Origin: DATFVA01 sp963800255
GTDB lineage: Bacteria; Bacteroidota; Ignavibacteria; Ignavibacteriales; Ignavibacteriaceae
DNA: 64,000 bases
Assembly: GCA_963800255.1 (NCBI GenBank)
Contig: CAWDAK010000022.1
Location: 186,001 to 250,000, forward strand
Direction: 5' to 3'
Made by a program: the position numbers and the translations under genes. Within the stretch, counting starts at the first letter, position 1, and the number at the start of each line of letters is the position of its first letter. Below the pieces are notes generated by a model, which was not told the DNA's origin, ran no database searches, and was given only the letters and a program-made list of their open reading frames with translations. Of this stretch, positions 17,717 to 26,012 are shown piece after piece.

Positions 17717-19092
17717 AAATGAATTCAGAAACTCTAAGACGAAAAAAACCAATCCCTACCCGGAAAATCGGGTTTAATCTTCCAGGGATATCCAATTTTA
17801 AACTTGATAACGGTCTCCCGGTATTCTTTGTAAGGAAAGACATTCTGCCTATTATGAGTATGAGTCTTGTTATCGATGCAGGCAGCAGATTAGATCCCCC
17901 CGGTAAAAAAGGCATGGCTAACCTGCTTGCTATGCTAATGGATGAGGGTGCCGGCAAATATGATTCGCTCCAGCTAAGCGATCAGTTTGAAATAATCGGT
18001 GCAAGTTTTAGTATTCATTGCGATCAGGATTCACTTTACCTTTCTCTGCAGGTACTTGCTGACGAATTTGAACGTGGTACAGAATTATTTTCATCGGTTG
18101 TTATTGATCCCCATTTGGATGAAAAAGATTTCGAAAGGGAGAAACGGAAAATTCTTACCCGTATCCTGCAGAACAGCGATGATGCCGAAGAAATTGCAAA
18201 CGAGGTCTTTGAATTTAAACTCTTCGGGGAGAATAATCCCTATGCACCTCCTTCAACGGGTTATCAAAAAGATATTGAATCCCTTTCAGTAACTGATTTA
18301 AAAGAAAACTTCAGGAAAACAATTGAGCCTTCGAATGCCTTTCTTGTTATTGCCGGAAGTTATAAGGAAGAAAACCTGAAGGATGTTCTCAATAAATATT
18401 TTTCAGGCTGGAATTCCCCCGGCCTACGATCGCCTGCTATAGATATGAGGGTTACCGCTCAACCGGGTTTATATATTTTTGATAAAAAAGATAGTGTACA
18501 GAGCGAAATCCGGACAGGGCTTTTATGCTACGGTCGTAATGAGTATGATTTTTATTCAAGAAGTATCCTTAATCTCATCCTGGGGGGACAATTTACCAGC
18601 AGGCTTAACCTCAACCTGAGAGAGAAAAAAGGTTTTACTTACGGAATACACTCAAGGTTTATATACCTTAAATCCGCAGGGTACTTTTTTACAGCTACTT
18701 CGGTATCATCAGAAAATACAGGTGCTGCTTTAAATGAGATCTTTATGGAGATAAAAAAAATAAGAAATGGTATAACCCTGAAAGAACTGGATTTCGCAAA
18801 GTCATCACTTATTAGAAAATTTCCCTCCGGATTTGAAACAACCAGGCAGATTACTTCAAATATAGTTGGACAAATTCTTCATTCACTGTCTGAAGATTAT
18901 TTCAAACAGTATCCTGAAAGGATAAGTAAAGTGACCCGTGACGAGGTTAACAGAGCAGCACAGGATAATCTTTTCCCTGACAGACTGACCACAGTTATAG
19001 CAGGTAATAAAGATAAGATTATCGATCAGTTAAGGGAGGTTTACAAGGGTGAAATAACAGAACTTGATGCGAACGGCAGGATTTTATTTTGA
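17713..19092 (+). CDS. M16-family peptidase, non-catalytic partner
   Basis: The 459-residue protein is homologous in layout to the preceding peptidase, but the zinc motif is gone: the equivalent stretch reads MANLLAMLMDEGAGKYDS instead of HxxEH. The substrate-binding C-terminal signature is kept (LGGQFTSRLNLNLREKKGFTYGIHS, with the RexxgxxY-type Arg and Tyr that recognise the substrate). This fits the inactive partner of a two-subunit M16 complex, as in mitochondrial processing peptidase and bacterial M16B pairs. The gene overlaps the upstream subunit by four bases, and its end overlaps the convergent minus-strand gene by nine bases. Confidence 0.9.
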   Translation: MKMNSETLRRKKPIPTRKIGFNLPGISNFKLDNGLPVFFVRKDILPIMSMSLVIDAGSRLDPPGKKGMANLLAMLMDEGAGKYDSLQLSDQFEIIGASFSIHCDQDSLYLSLQVLADEFERGTELFSSVVIDPHLDEKDFEREKRKILTRILQNSDDAEEIANEVFEFKLFGENNPYAPPSTGYQKDIESLSVTDLKENFRKTIEPSNAFLVIAGSYKEENLKDVLNKYFSGWNSPGLRSPAIDMRVTAQPGLYIFDKKDSVQSEIRTGLLCYGRNEYDFYSRSILNLILGGQFTSRLNLNLREKKGFTYGIHSRFIYLKSAGYFFTATSVSSENTGAALNEIFMEIKKIRNGITLKELDFAKSSLIRKFPSGFETTRQITSNIVGQILHSLSEDYFKQYPERISKVTRDEVNRAAQDNLFPDRLTTVIAGNKDKIIDQLREVYKGEITELDANGRILF

Positions 19093-20097
19093 TTCCTGCG
19101 CTTGTTCAATAAGTACAGAGGGACTAACAAACTTGTAACCTGTTTTACGAAGTTCCGCTAACATAGGAGGCATCTCCAGGAATTCACCGGAAGTAAGCCT
19201 GATGATTTTGTTATTTTTGACTGAGCGGATTTCAGTATTCAGGTTCTTCCCCGAGGTGTTTTTCAATTCTGTAAACCGGCCCCATTTCCAAAGAGTTATC
19301 TTTCTTTTTGAGAATTCTTCACTGATCAACTTGTAATGAGATGATTTGTATATATCTGAACTCTCATCGATAATAAAGAAAGCTGCCTTTTGAAATTTTC
19401 CGAGAATTGAAATAATTGAGTTTTTAATCCTTCTTGATGAATATCCCGTATTTAATTTAAATTCAAGTTCGGAAATATCGTCATTTAACAGAACAGCGGC
19501 CTCTTTCTGGTTTTCCCGCAGGATCCTCAGAAGTTCCTGTGACTGTTTTGAAGGGATAAGTACCCCGGTAAAATGCTCTGGCATCAGAAGCAGGCTGTTT
19601 AGCTCATCCTTATTAAGTTCTGCTATGCCTGTAAGAACGAAACCTATAGTATCTGTATTTCTTTTTATTTCTTTATCGTATGTCATTAGAGCTTTCAACC
19701 TCTCGTATCCCCCTGAAGAAATTGTTAACTCGGTTGAATTGTCCTTCCTGAATTCAACCGATTCAATATCAACTTCACTGGTATCAAATTGATTCTGAAT
19801 TTCCCTGATAAGCAGACTTGCAGGAAGATCGGGGGGTATGTTCACTTTGTAATTGTATTTGAGAGAATCACCATCCTTACTGGTTACCTTTTTATGTGAG
19901 ATCCAGGAAGAATCCATATTGTAGTTTTTCAGGGAACTCAGAAACCGGTCATTGATATCAGATGAGGGCAGGGTTTTAACCCCGGCTGAAAAATCGGGTT
20001 GATAAAGTCTTTCCAGTATGATATTAACAGCAAGCAGCAGTATAATAAGCAGCAGGAGAAATTGAATAATATTATTCTTACTAAAAGAAATTTTCAT
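19084..20097 (-). CDS. Membrane-anchored protein, distantly like divergent polysaccharide deacetylase (YibQ-like)
   Basis: One N-terminal membrane helix (IIQFLLLLIILLLAVNIIL, about 10-28) is followed by a periplasmic part. Residues about 145-290 show a pattern reminiscent of the YibQ/COG2861 fold: a strand where IAIVIDD would be, here IGFVLTGIAEL; LLLMPEHFTGVLIPS; a helix; AAVLLNDDISELEFKLNTGYSSRRIKNSIISIL; and AAFFIIDESSDIYKSSHY. The metal-binding Asp/His residues of true deacetylases are not seen, so if related it is probably not an active enzyme. It is co-directional with the enoyl-CoA hydratase gene 23 bp upstream. The assignment is tentative. Confidence 0.6.
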   Translation of the reverse strand: MKISFSKNNIIQFLLLLIILLLAVNIILERLYQPDFSAGVKTLPSSDINDRFLSSLKNYNMDSSWISHKKVTSKDGDSLKYNYKVNIPPDLPASLLIREIQNQFDTSEVDIESVEFRKDNSTELTISSGGYERLKALMTYDKEIKRNTDTIGFVLTGIAELNKDELNSLLLMPEHFTGVLIPSKQSQELLRILRENQKEAAVLLNDDISELEFKLNTGYSSRRIKNSIISILGKFQKAAFFIIDESSDIYKSSHYKLISEEFSKRKITLWKWGRFTELKNTSGKNLNTEIRSVKNNKIIRLTSGEFLEMPPMLAELRKTGYKFVSPSVLIEQAQESK

Positions 20098-20120
20098 CAG
20101 GGAACTTACAGCAATACCAT

Positions 20121-20903
20121 CTATTTATCTTTGAACTCTGCTTTTCTTTTTTCAAGGAAAGCCAAAGTTCCTTCTTTAAAATCTTCCGTACCACAGCACA
20201 GGGCAAAAAGACTTGCCTCAAAGTTTAGTCCTTCTCTCTGTGAAATTTCCTTTGTTGCTGTTACTGCTTTTATTGCAAGTCTGACGGCATGACGTGCTTT
20301 GGAAATTATTTTGCCGGCCATCTCTTCGGCCTTTTGAAGAAGCTCTTCCCGGGGATACACGCGGCTTACCAGTCCAAGCCTGAATGCTTCAGAAGAATCT
20401 ATCAAATCACCGGTAAGGATATATTCCATTGCTCTTCCGGTATTTATTAAACGTGCCAGGCGTTGAGTACCCCCGTAACCGGGGATTATTCCGAGGTTCA
20501 CCTCAGGCTGACCGAATTTTGCATTCTCCGATGCGATTCGTATGTGACAGGCAAGAGCCAGTTCACACCCGCCCCCGAGAGCAAAGCCGTTAACCGCTGC
20601 AATCACAGGTTTATCCATGCCTTCAATAAGATTAAATACAGCCTGCCCCTTCTCTGCGAATGCTTTTGCAGAAATCATATCGAGTTTATTGATCTCAGCT
20701 ATATCAGCACCTGCAACGAAGGCTTTTTCCCCGCTTCCGGTTAAGATTACTGCTTTAACCGAGTCATCTCCTTTAAAAACTGTGAATGCATCCTGCAGCT
20801 CAGTGACTGTGAGATCATTAAGCGCGTTCAGCTTGTCAGGTCTGTTGATCTTTAGAATCCTGACTGAACCTTTTGATTCTATATTAAGATTTTGGTATGA
20901 CAT
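20121..20903 (-). CDS. Enoyl-CoA hydratase/isomerase family protein
   Basis: This 260-residue crotonase-fold enzyme adds water across the double bond of enoyl-CoA thioesters. The oxyanion-hole motif is NGFALGGGCELALACHIRIAS. Both catalytic glutamates of classical enoyl-CoA hydratase are present: E134 in FGQPEVNLGIIPGYGGTQRL and E160 in GRAMEYILTG. The length and motifs match short-chain hydratases used in beta-oxidation or butanoate metabolism. A good site, TAGGAG, lies just before the ATG. The gene is 9 bp downstream of an outer-membrane protein gene in the same direction. No other beta-oxidation gene is in the window. Confidence 0.94.
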   Translation of the reverse strand: MSYQNLNIESKGSVRILKINRPDKLNALNDLTVTELQDAFTVFKGDDSVKAVILTGSGEKAFVAGADIAEINKLDMISAKAFAEKGQAVFNLIEGMDKPVIAAVNGFALGGGCELALACHIRIASENAKFGQPEVNLGIIPGYGGTQRLARLINTGRAMEYILTGDLIDSSEAFRLGLVSRVYPREELLQKAEEMAGKIISKARHAVRLAIKAVTATKEISQREGLNFEASLFALCCGTEDFKEGTLAFLEKRKAEFKDK

Positions 20904-20912
20904 TATGTTCTC

Positions 20913-21503
20913 CTAAAAAACTATGTAAAGAGGAATCCTTACGTTGAGGTCAATTCCCACATATTGAGTAGATTGAAAATAATTATAACTAGCCATAACT
21001 TCCAGCAGGAACATGGATATTCCTACTCCGCCGCTTATACCGAGACGTGAATTATTCTCAATGAAGTTGCTCCTTCCGGTTCCAGATTTGAATTGGTGCA
21101 ATACCTGAGTGAAATTGTAGGCTGCTGAAATCTGAACTACCGGCATAAAAAGAACTACCTTTTCAAGCAGAGGTGCGAAGAAATATTTTACTCCTGCCGT
21201 TAGAGGGAAGGAATTGATGGAATAGTTGGAATAATCAGATGACTGGTAAAAATTTTGAGAGCCAGGAAATTGCTGGAAACCCAGCTTCGTAAAAAGGAAA
21301 AAAGGTAGATATTCATTATCGGTATAATCAAGTTCAACGTTTAGTCCGTATCCTAAAGCTGACTGGTTGGAGAAAGAACTTATTGGAAACCTTGGACCAA
21401 CACCGAAAACCAGGAAAAGACCACGGGCTTTTTCCGCAGGAGCTTCCCCTGCGGTTAAAGAGACCTGTAGCAGTAATATTAAGATTAGTAAAAATTTTTT
21501 CAT
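20913..21503 (-). CDS. Outer-membrane beta-barrel protein of unknown function
   Basis: The 196-residue protein has a signal peptide (MKKFLLILILLLQVSLTAGEAPA) and then amphipathic strands rich in Tyr, Phe and Asn (GYGLNVELDYTDN, FLFTKLGFQQF, AGVKYFFAPL, VQISAAYNF, EVMASYNYF). The last strand ends in IPLYIVF, an aromatic C-terminus as expected for a barrel inserted by BamA. About eight strands fit. Function is unknown; the OmpA/OmpW-like small barrels are the nearest shape. It precedes the enoyl-CoA hydratase gene in the same direction. Confidence 0.75.
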   Translation of the reverse strand: MKKFLLILILLLQVSLTAGEAPAEKARGLFLVFGVGPRFPISSFSNQSALGYGLNVELDYTDNEYLPFFLFTKLGFQQFPGSQNFYQSSDYSNYSINSFPLTAGVKYFFAPLLEKVVLFMPVVQISAAYNFTQVLHQFKSGTGRSNFIENNSRLGISGGVGISMFLLEVMASYNYFQSTQYVGIDLNVRIPLYIVF

Positions 21504-21574
21504 AGGTAAAACAAATTCATCTGTTAAAATAAGAAATAAATATTTTCGGCCAAATGAAGTCTGTTACGAAGTAA

Positions 21575-23014
21575 TCATATTCCCTGTGAAAGTTTAACAA
21601 GTTTTTCTTCCAGTTCGATACATTCATTTTTCAGAAGTGTGTAAAGCTCATCAATATGTTTCAACCTTGTACGGAAATTTACAGGGTTTATTCTGAAAAA
21701 CATTTTTCCTTTTAAATCTGTTGTTGAAATCCAGAATTTCCCTGACAGTTCTATTTTTTTCGAAACTTCATTATGAAGCAAATCTAGTTCAGCCGATGAT
21801 AGTTTTTCTGACTCAAACCTTATGCAGATAGCTGACATTGGAGGATTTACGGCGGGCCGGAAAATTCTCTCCTCTTTACAAAGTTTATACAGATGTTCAG
21901 CCTGGTCAATGTTTGAATCTATCCACCTGGAAATTTGTTTCGTTCCGTATCTTTTGAAGCTCATCCAAACTTTAAGACTCCTGAAGCGTCTGCTCTGCTC
22001 AAAACTGTGTACAAAATACTGAAACCGCTTATCATCTATGTTATCCTTCAGATAGCTGGGCTGGATTCCAAATGAAAGCGTTAATTGCCTGGTATCTCGT
22101 ACAAGTATGCTTCCTGCGTCGAGTGGAGCATAAAACCATTTATGCGGATCCAGAGTGATGGAATTTGCTGTTTCAATTCCTTTTAATAGGCCTGTTCTTT
22201 TTTCAGATAACAATGCTCCTCCTCCGTATGCCGCATCAACATGAAACCAGGCACCATATTTATCAGCAATATCCCGTAAAGCAGGCAGGGGATCAACAGA
22301 ACCTGTATTTGTTGTACCCGCAAGTCCTATTATACAGGCAGGGACAAGTTTATTGCTCTTATCCTTTTTTATTTCTCTTTCCAGGGCATCCAGATCAATC
22401 CGGAAATCTTCATCGGTTGGAATGGTTCTCAGAGAATTTCTGCCTAATCCAACTGCATCAACAGCTTTATCAAGCGAAACGTGTCTCTCTTCTGAAACGT
22501 AAACAGCATGTTCAAAAATTGCACCCTGGTGCTGAGCACGGTTGCCTGATGACCAGTCTCTTGCAAGCTTCATCCCTATAAAGTTTGCCATCATGCCACC
22601 GCTGGTAAGATTTCCGCCTGCACCCGGAGGTAGTCCGGCCAGGTCGCACAGCCACCTTACAGTTCTTTGTTCCATTGCTACAGCAGAAGCACCGATGGAG
22701 TAAGCTCCAAGATTCTGGTTCAGAGCTGAAGCAACAAAATCTCCGAGAATACCCATAGGAGAGGGCGTTGGAGTTATAAGTCCAAAATACCCCGGATGAT
22801 TCACATTTGTTAAATAGGGAAAAAGTTTGTTCTTAAGTTCACTTATTACATCGTCAGATTCCATACCCTCAACAGGAAGAGGTTCATCAAATAGTTTTTC
22901 TATCATTCCGGGATCGGCATCCTGAAGCAGCGGATGTGTTTCAACTTCATCAAGATAGTCTGATAATATATCAACTAGCTTGTGACCCGTCTCCCTGAAT
23001 TCTGATATTTTCAT
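21575..23014 (-). CDS. PLP-dependent group II decarboxylase (aromatic-L-amino-acid decarboxylase-like)
   Basis: This fold-type I enzyme is about 479 residues long. The PLP lysine is in TLDPHKWFYAPLDAGS (K302 from the chosen start), the cofactor aspartate is in WFHVDAAYGGGALL, and the glycine-rich NLTSGGMMANFIGM binds the phosphate. HPGYFGLITPTPSPMGILGD is the substrate-loop region typical of aromatic amino-acid decarboxylases. The likely reaction is decarboxylation of an aromatic amino acid to an amine. The exact substrate (Trp, Tyr, DOPA or Phe) cannot be fixed. I chose ATG 23014, with AGG nine bases upstream; an in-frame TTG at 23038 has no ribosome site. Confidence 0.9.
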   Translation of the reverse strand: MKISEFRETGHKLVDILSDYLDEVETHPLLQDADPGMIEKLFDEPLPVEGMESDDVISELKNKLFPYLTNVNHPGYFGLITPTPSPMGILGDFVASALNQNLGAYSIGASAVAMEQRTVRWLCDLAGLPPGAGGNLTSGGMMANFIGMKLARDWSSGNRAQHQGAIFEHAVYVSEERHVSLDKAVDAVGLGRNSLRTIPTDEDFRIDLDALEREIKKDKSNKLVPACIIGLAGTTNTGSVDPLPALRDIADKYGAWFHVDAAYGGGALLSEKRTGLLKGIETANSITLDPHKWFYAPLDAGSILVRDTRQLTLSFGIQPSYLKDNIDDKRFQYFVHSFEQSRRFRSLKVWMSFKRYGTKQISRWIDSNIDQAEHLYKLCKEERIFRPAVNPPMSAICIRFESEKLSSAELDLLHNEVSKKIELSGKFWISTTDLKGKMFFRINPVNFRTRLKHIDELYTLLKNECIELEEKLVKLSQGI

Positions 23015-23059
23015 ACTCAACCTGAACTTTCTTAACAAATAAATTGTGAATCATTAAAA

Positions 23060-23623
23060 CTAGCTGCCTGTATCCGGTTCCATCTGAAGGTCTAAAACCG
23101 GACTATTTTTTTCATTTATGACTGAGAAAAAGACTGCTATCAATATTTCAAATGCAGTTGTTATGTAATAGAACAGATATCCGGCGGTGATAAAATAGGA
23201 TGCACTGAACTTAAAGATAACCGAAGCCTCATAAAGCAGTAGTATCAAATTAAAAATTACTATTCTGCTTTCATGGGAGATTATCAAAATAAACTCCCTG
23301 AGAAAAAAGATTAGAATGCTGAAATGAAAAATTATTGTGAAGATTCTTATCTCCAAAGCATTCAGAAAAATTCCTGCAAGTACTACAGGGATCAATAGCA
23401 GCAGCAGTAGTTTCTTTCTGAATACTGCCGCAAGTGCCAGGTTACTTACAACGAGGTAAAAGAAGGTTGAATCCCTGTAATGCATCTGGTGCAGAAAATA
23501 CCAGAGCGGATCACTCAGGGCAAGAATCAGGAAGAACAGGAAGTACCTGCACCCCTTCTGCCTGAAAGGAGGGAAAAGCCAGGCAATCAGTGTTGCATAA
23601 AAAATAATTTGTGCTATAATCAT
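23060..23623 (-). CDS. Integral membrane protein of unknown function
   Basis: The 187-residue protein is almost wholly hydrophobic, with about six predicted helices (for example IIAQIIFYATLIAWLF, YFLFFLILALSDPLWYFL, LLLLLLIPVVLAGIFL, IIFHFSILIFFLREFIL, IVIFNLILLLYEASVIF, YLFYYITTAFEILIAVFF). There are no motifs that name a family. The layout of evenly spaced helices with aromatic belts is a little like the membrane part of 7TM sensor proteins. It lies just upstream (in transcription order downstream) of the NarL-type regulator at 23670, 46 bp away, so it may be a third gene of that two-component operon. Confidence 0.65.
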   Translation of the reverse strand: MIIAQIIFYATLIAWLFPPFRQKGCRYFLFFLILALSDPLWYFLHQMHYRDSTFFYLVVSNLALAAVFRKKLLLLLLIPVVLAGIFLNALEIRIFTIIFHFSILIFFLREFILIISHESRIVIFNLILLLYEASVIFKFSASYFITAGYLFYYITTAFEILIAVFFSVINEKNSPVLDLQMEPDTGS

Positions 23624-23669
23624 AAATAATCACATAAGGGAGGGCATAAGTTAATAAAAATATTTTAGT

Positions 23670-24359
23670 TTACTCAGTATTTCTTAACCTTACTCCTGCA
23701 GCGGTTGAGAAATCAATTGAATATCTAATAAGCTCTGGAAGGGAATTAAGTTGAAGTTTTTGCATAATGCTTATCCTGTGACTGTCGACGGTTCTTTTTC
23801 CTATAAACATTTTTTCGGCTATTTCGCTGCTGGTCAATCCTTCACTTATAAGGAGAAGCACTTCTTTTTCTTTTTCCGATAGCCTGGTAGACTGTATGAA
23901 GACAGGGGGGTCAGTAAAACTATCGTACTTTTTAACTATATCGCGGATGTCGCTTTCGGAATAATTTATTCCGAAATAATCTTTACCAGTCATAACGCTC
24001 TTTATTGCCTGGAGCAATTCCGCTTTCAGAATATTTTTATTTATTAGTCCGTTACCGCCGGATTTTATTGTATGATATATATAATCGGTGCCCTCATGCA
24101 TAGAGAGAAATAGTATCTTTACATCCTTATCTCTCTCCCTGATTTCCTTTGCTGCTTCAAGACCTGTTTTTTCAGGCATTGAAATATCTATGAGCAGCAG
24201 GTCAGGGTTAAGCTCCTTATACAGCCTTACCAGCTCTTTCCCATTAGAAGCTTCCCCTATGATCTTAATTTCTTCAGCTCCTTCAATAAGACTGATAATA
24301 CCGCTCCTGAAAAGAGTATGGTCATCAGCAATAAGAATAGTAAATTTATTTTCAATCAT
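23670..24359 (-). CDS. NarL/FixJ-family response regulator
   Basis: The 229-residue protein has a receiver domain (acidic D12/D13 in LIADDHTLFRSG, phospho-acceptor D58 in LLLIDISMPEKTG, conserved Lys in INKNI) and a C-terminal LuxR-type helix-turn-helix (LSEKEKEVLLLISEGLTSSEIAEKMFIGKRTVDSHRISIMQKL). It starts immediately after the stop of the cognate kinase gene with no gap, so the two are translationally coupled. NarL-type regulators bind DNA as dimers at dyads once phosphorylated. The CCGTA-N4-TACGG dyads at 25785-26031 upstream of this operon are the obvious candidate sites, by inference. Confidence 0.94.
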   Translation of the reverse strand: MIENKFTILIADDHTLFRSGIISLIEGAEEIKIIGEASNGKELVRLYKELNPDLLLIDISMPEKTGLEAAKEIRERDKDVKILFLSMHEGTDYIYHTIKSGGNGLINKNILKAELLQAIKSVMTGKDYFGINYSESDIRDIVKKYDSFTDPPVFIQSTRLSEKEKEVLLLISEGLTSSEIAEKMFIGKRTVDSHRISIMQKLQLNSLPELIRYSIDFSTAAGVRLRNTE

Positions 24360-25502
24360 TTAGTCTCCCTTAATTGGTATTGTTGCCATTACGACTGTCC
24401 CTTCTCCGAGTGTTGAGTCAATTTTTATTTCTCCACCGAAACTTTCAACCCTTTCTTTCATATTCAGAAGTCCAAACCCATCATATCCCTGAGCGCTTCC
24501 GTTTTCTTTTAGATCAAAGCCATTACCATTATCAGAGACTATCAGACGCAGATTAGTTTTATTTTCCTGGATGATAACGTTAAATTCTTTAGCGCCTGAA
24601 TGTTTCATTATATTACTAAGGGTTTCCTGAGCCAGCCTGAATGTAAAGAGCTCAAGTCTCTTATCCAGCCTTCCGTTCAGGTTATGGATATTCAGCGAAC
24701 CTTTTATACCACTTTGTTCGGATACAAGGTGAACCAGGGAAGTTATGGCCGGTCCAAGTCCCAGTTCATCCAGTATTTTTGGTTTAAGATTGTAGATAAT
24801 TGTTTTGAGTTCAATAATCGTATCCTGAAGTATTTTATCAAGATCCGAAATATCATTGCCTGCCGTCAGGTTCAGCTTTTCCTCAATTTTCTGTATTTTC
24901 AATTTTGTTAATAGCAGCTGCTGCCCGATACTGTCGTGCAGCTCAGAGGCTATTCTGTTTCTTTCTTCTTCAATCTGCTCCTGAAGATAATGGCCTAATT
25001 TTTTTAAACGGTCCTCAAGGATCTTTCTCTTGGTGATATCCCGGAAGTATATTTGGCCAATTCCCAGGTTGGAATTACCAACAAAAAGCACTGTATAATG
25101 ATTATTGAATGCCTGGATTGTATTTGAAAATTTTAAATCTGATTGAATACCTTTCAGTATTTCAGGTTGTTTAAGGAAGGGAAGTATTTCAGCAATATTT
25201 CCTGAATCGGAATTTATCTTAAATAATTCTTTTGCGGCAAGGTTGCTAAGGATTATCTTTCCACCGGTGTCTATCCTTATTATAGGATCCGGGTCCAGTT
25301 CTGCAAATAAAGCCATAAGCCTGCTGCTTTTTAATTCGATCTCATTTTTTTCATCCCGGTGTCTCTTGTTCAGGGGAAGAATAATATATTTTGAGATAAA
25401 ATAGACCAGGAAGGCAATAAGGATTACAAACATCAGAGAGAAAAGAATCGGGTTGTTCGGAGAAAGTAAATACTTCAGATATTCATGCAGTTCTTCCTTC
25501 AT
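24360..25502 (-). CDS. PAS-domain sensor histidine kinase, NarX/HisKA_3 class
   Basis: The 380-residue protein has one membrane helix near the N-terminus (FSLMFVILIAFLVYFISKYIIL, about 21-42), and a PAS domain about 60-165 (RLMALFAELDPDPIIRIDTGGKIILSNLAA...). It has the HisKA_3 dimerisation/phospho-acceptor helix with H189 in ERNRIASELHDSIGQ, and a GHKL ATPase domain with VSDNGNGFDL and GFGLLNMKERVESFGG. It has no periplasmic sensing loop, so the PAS domain probably senses a cytoplasmic or membrane signal. It directly precedes its regulator. The ATG at 25502 has no Shine-Dalgarno and lies inside the end of the preceding small frame, suggesting coupled translation. Confidence 0.93.
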   Translation of the reverse strand: MKEELHEYLKYLLSPNNPILFSLMFVILIAFLVYFISKYIILPLNKRHRDEKNEIELKSSRLMALFAELDPDPIIRIDTGGKIILSNLAAKELFKINSDSGNIAEILPFLKQPEILKGIQSDLKFSNTIQAFNNHYTVLFVGNSNLGIGQIYFRDITKRKILEDRLKKLGHYLQEQIEEERNRIASELHDSIGQQLLLTKLKIQKIEEKLNLTAGNDISDLDKILQDTIIELKTIIYNLKPKILDELGLGPAITSLVHLVSEQSGIKGSLNIHNLNGRLDKRLELFTFRLAQETLSNIMKHSGAKEFNVIIQENKTNLRLIVSDNGNGFDLKENGSAQGYDGFGLLNMKERVESFGGEIKIDSTLGEGTVVMATIPIKGD

Positions 25503-25920
25503 AACGGCTTAAAACACCATTGTAGAGTCTCTCACTGAGAGTCTGGAGGGATTTCTGCCCTCGTATAAAGGAAGAATTATTTTTATTATAGGTTTCAATA
25601 GCGGAAAATATAATTTCGTCAGTAAATTGTGGAAAACATTCCTGGAGCTTCTTCTTAAAATAATACTTATCCTGATACTCCTCAATGTTGAAATGATTCT
25701 CATTGATAATTGTTTTAATAACGATATGGAAATTCTTGTAGGAAATCAATTTTTTAGATGAAATATAAAACCTGGAATCCTCCTGCGCATCCGTACAATT
25801 ACGAAAATTAAAAAATAAATAGGGATTCAATAAAAAACCGTAATCATACGGATGCGTAGATAAATGGTTAGCATTATTTTTAGAAGCGAAGAATAATCTT
25901 ATGGGGTAGGATGATTTCAT
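25483..25920 (-). CDS. Uncertain small protein upstream of the two-component pair
   Basis: This 145-codon open frame overlaps the kinase start by 20 bases. Its second half (QDKYYFKKKLQECFPQFTDEIIFSAIETYNKNN...) looks like a helical protein. The first 45 codons cover two copies of the CCGTA-N4-TACGG element and part of a candidate plus-strand RNA unit, and have odd composition. There is no Shine-Dalgarno before the ATG at 25920. An AGGAGG at 25779-25784 on the minus strand, just after the innermost element, could serve a shorter product, but no standard in-frame start sits at the right distance. It may be a real gene with a later or unusual start, or a chance frame. Confidence 0.35.
   Translation of the reverse strand: MKSSYPIRLFFASKNNANHLSTHPYDYGFLLNPYLFFNFRNCTDAQEDSRFYISSKKLISYKNFHIVIKTIINENHFNIEEYQDKYYFKKKLQECFPQFTDEIIFSAIETYNKNNSSFIRGQKSLQTLSERLYNGVLSRYEGRTA
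25785..25803 (-). promoter_or_regulatory. CCGTA-N4-TACGG element, copy 1 (faces the kinase operon)
   Basis: Read on the minus strand this is CGTAATTGTACGGATGCGC, identical over 19 bases to copy 3 at 26014-26032 on the other strand. It points toward the kinase-regulator operon and is followed by AGGAGG. It is a candidate binding site of the NarL-type regulator. Confidence 0.55.
25838..25856 (+). promoter_or_regulatory. CCGTA-N4-TACGG element, copy 2
   Basis: CCGTAATCATACGGATGCG has perfect 5-bp arms CCGTA/TACGG around AATC-like spacer bases and matches copy 3 at 17 of 19 positions. It begins the first plus-strand unit that ends in an intrinsic terminator at 25953-25981. Confidence 0.55.
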
Positions 25921-25981
25921 AGCTTAATAGTGCTTCAACACACTCTCTCCATGCCTCTGCAGCTTTGCAGGGGCTTTTTTA
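25857..25981 (+). ncRNA. Candidate small RNA, unit A
   Basis: The unit starts after the dyad at 25838-25856, contains GGGGTAGGA at 25903-25911, and ends with a strong intrinsic terminator (9-bp GC-rich stem plus TTTTTT). No plus-strand gene precedes it for more than 6 kb, so the terminator is unexplained unless a short RNA is made here. The layout and several sequence blocks recur in unit B. The transcription start is not known; the bounds given are from the element to the end of the terminator. Confidence 0.35.
25953..25981 (+). terminator. Orphan plus-strand intrinsic terminator
   Basis: A 9-bp stem GCCTCTGCA/TGCAGGGGC with tetraloop GCTT is followed directly by TTTTTTATT. This is a canonical Rho-independent terminator on the plus strand, yet all flanking genes from 19084 to 27590 are on the minus strand. 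Confidence 0.75.
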
Positions 25982-26012
25982 TTCGATTTCAATCAAATAA
26001 TTTTTCAAAAAT

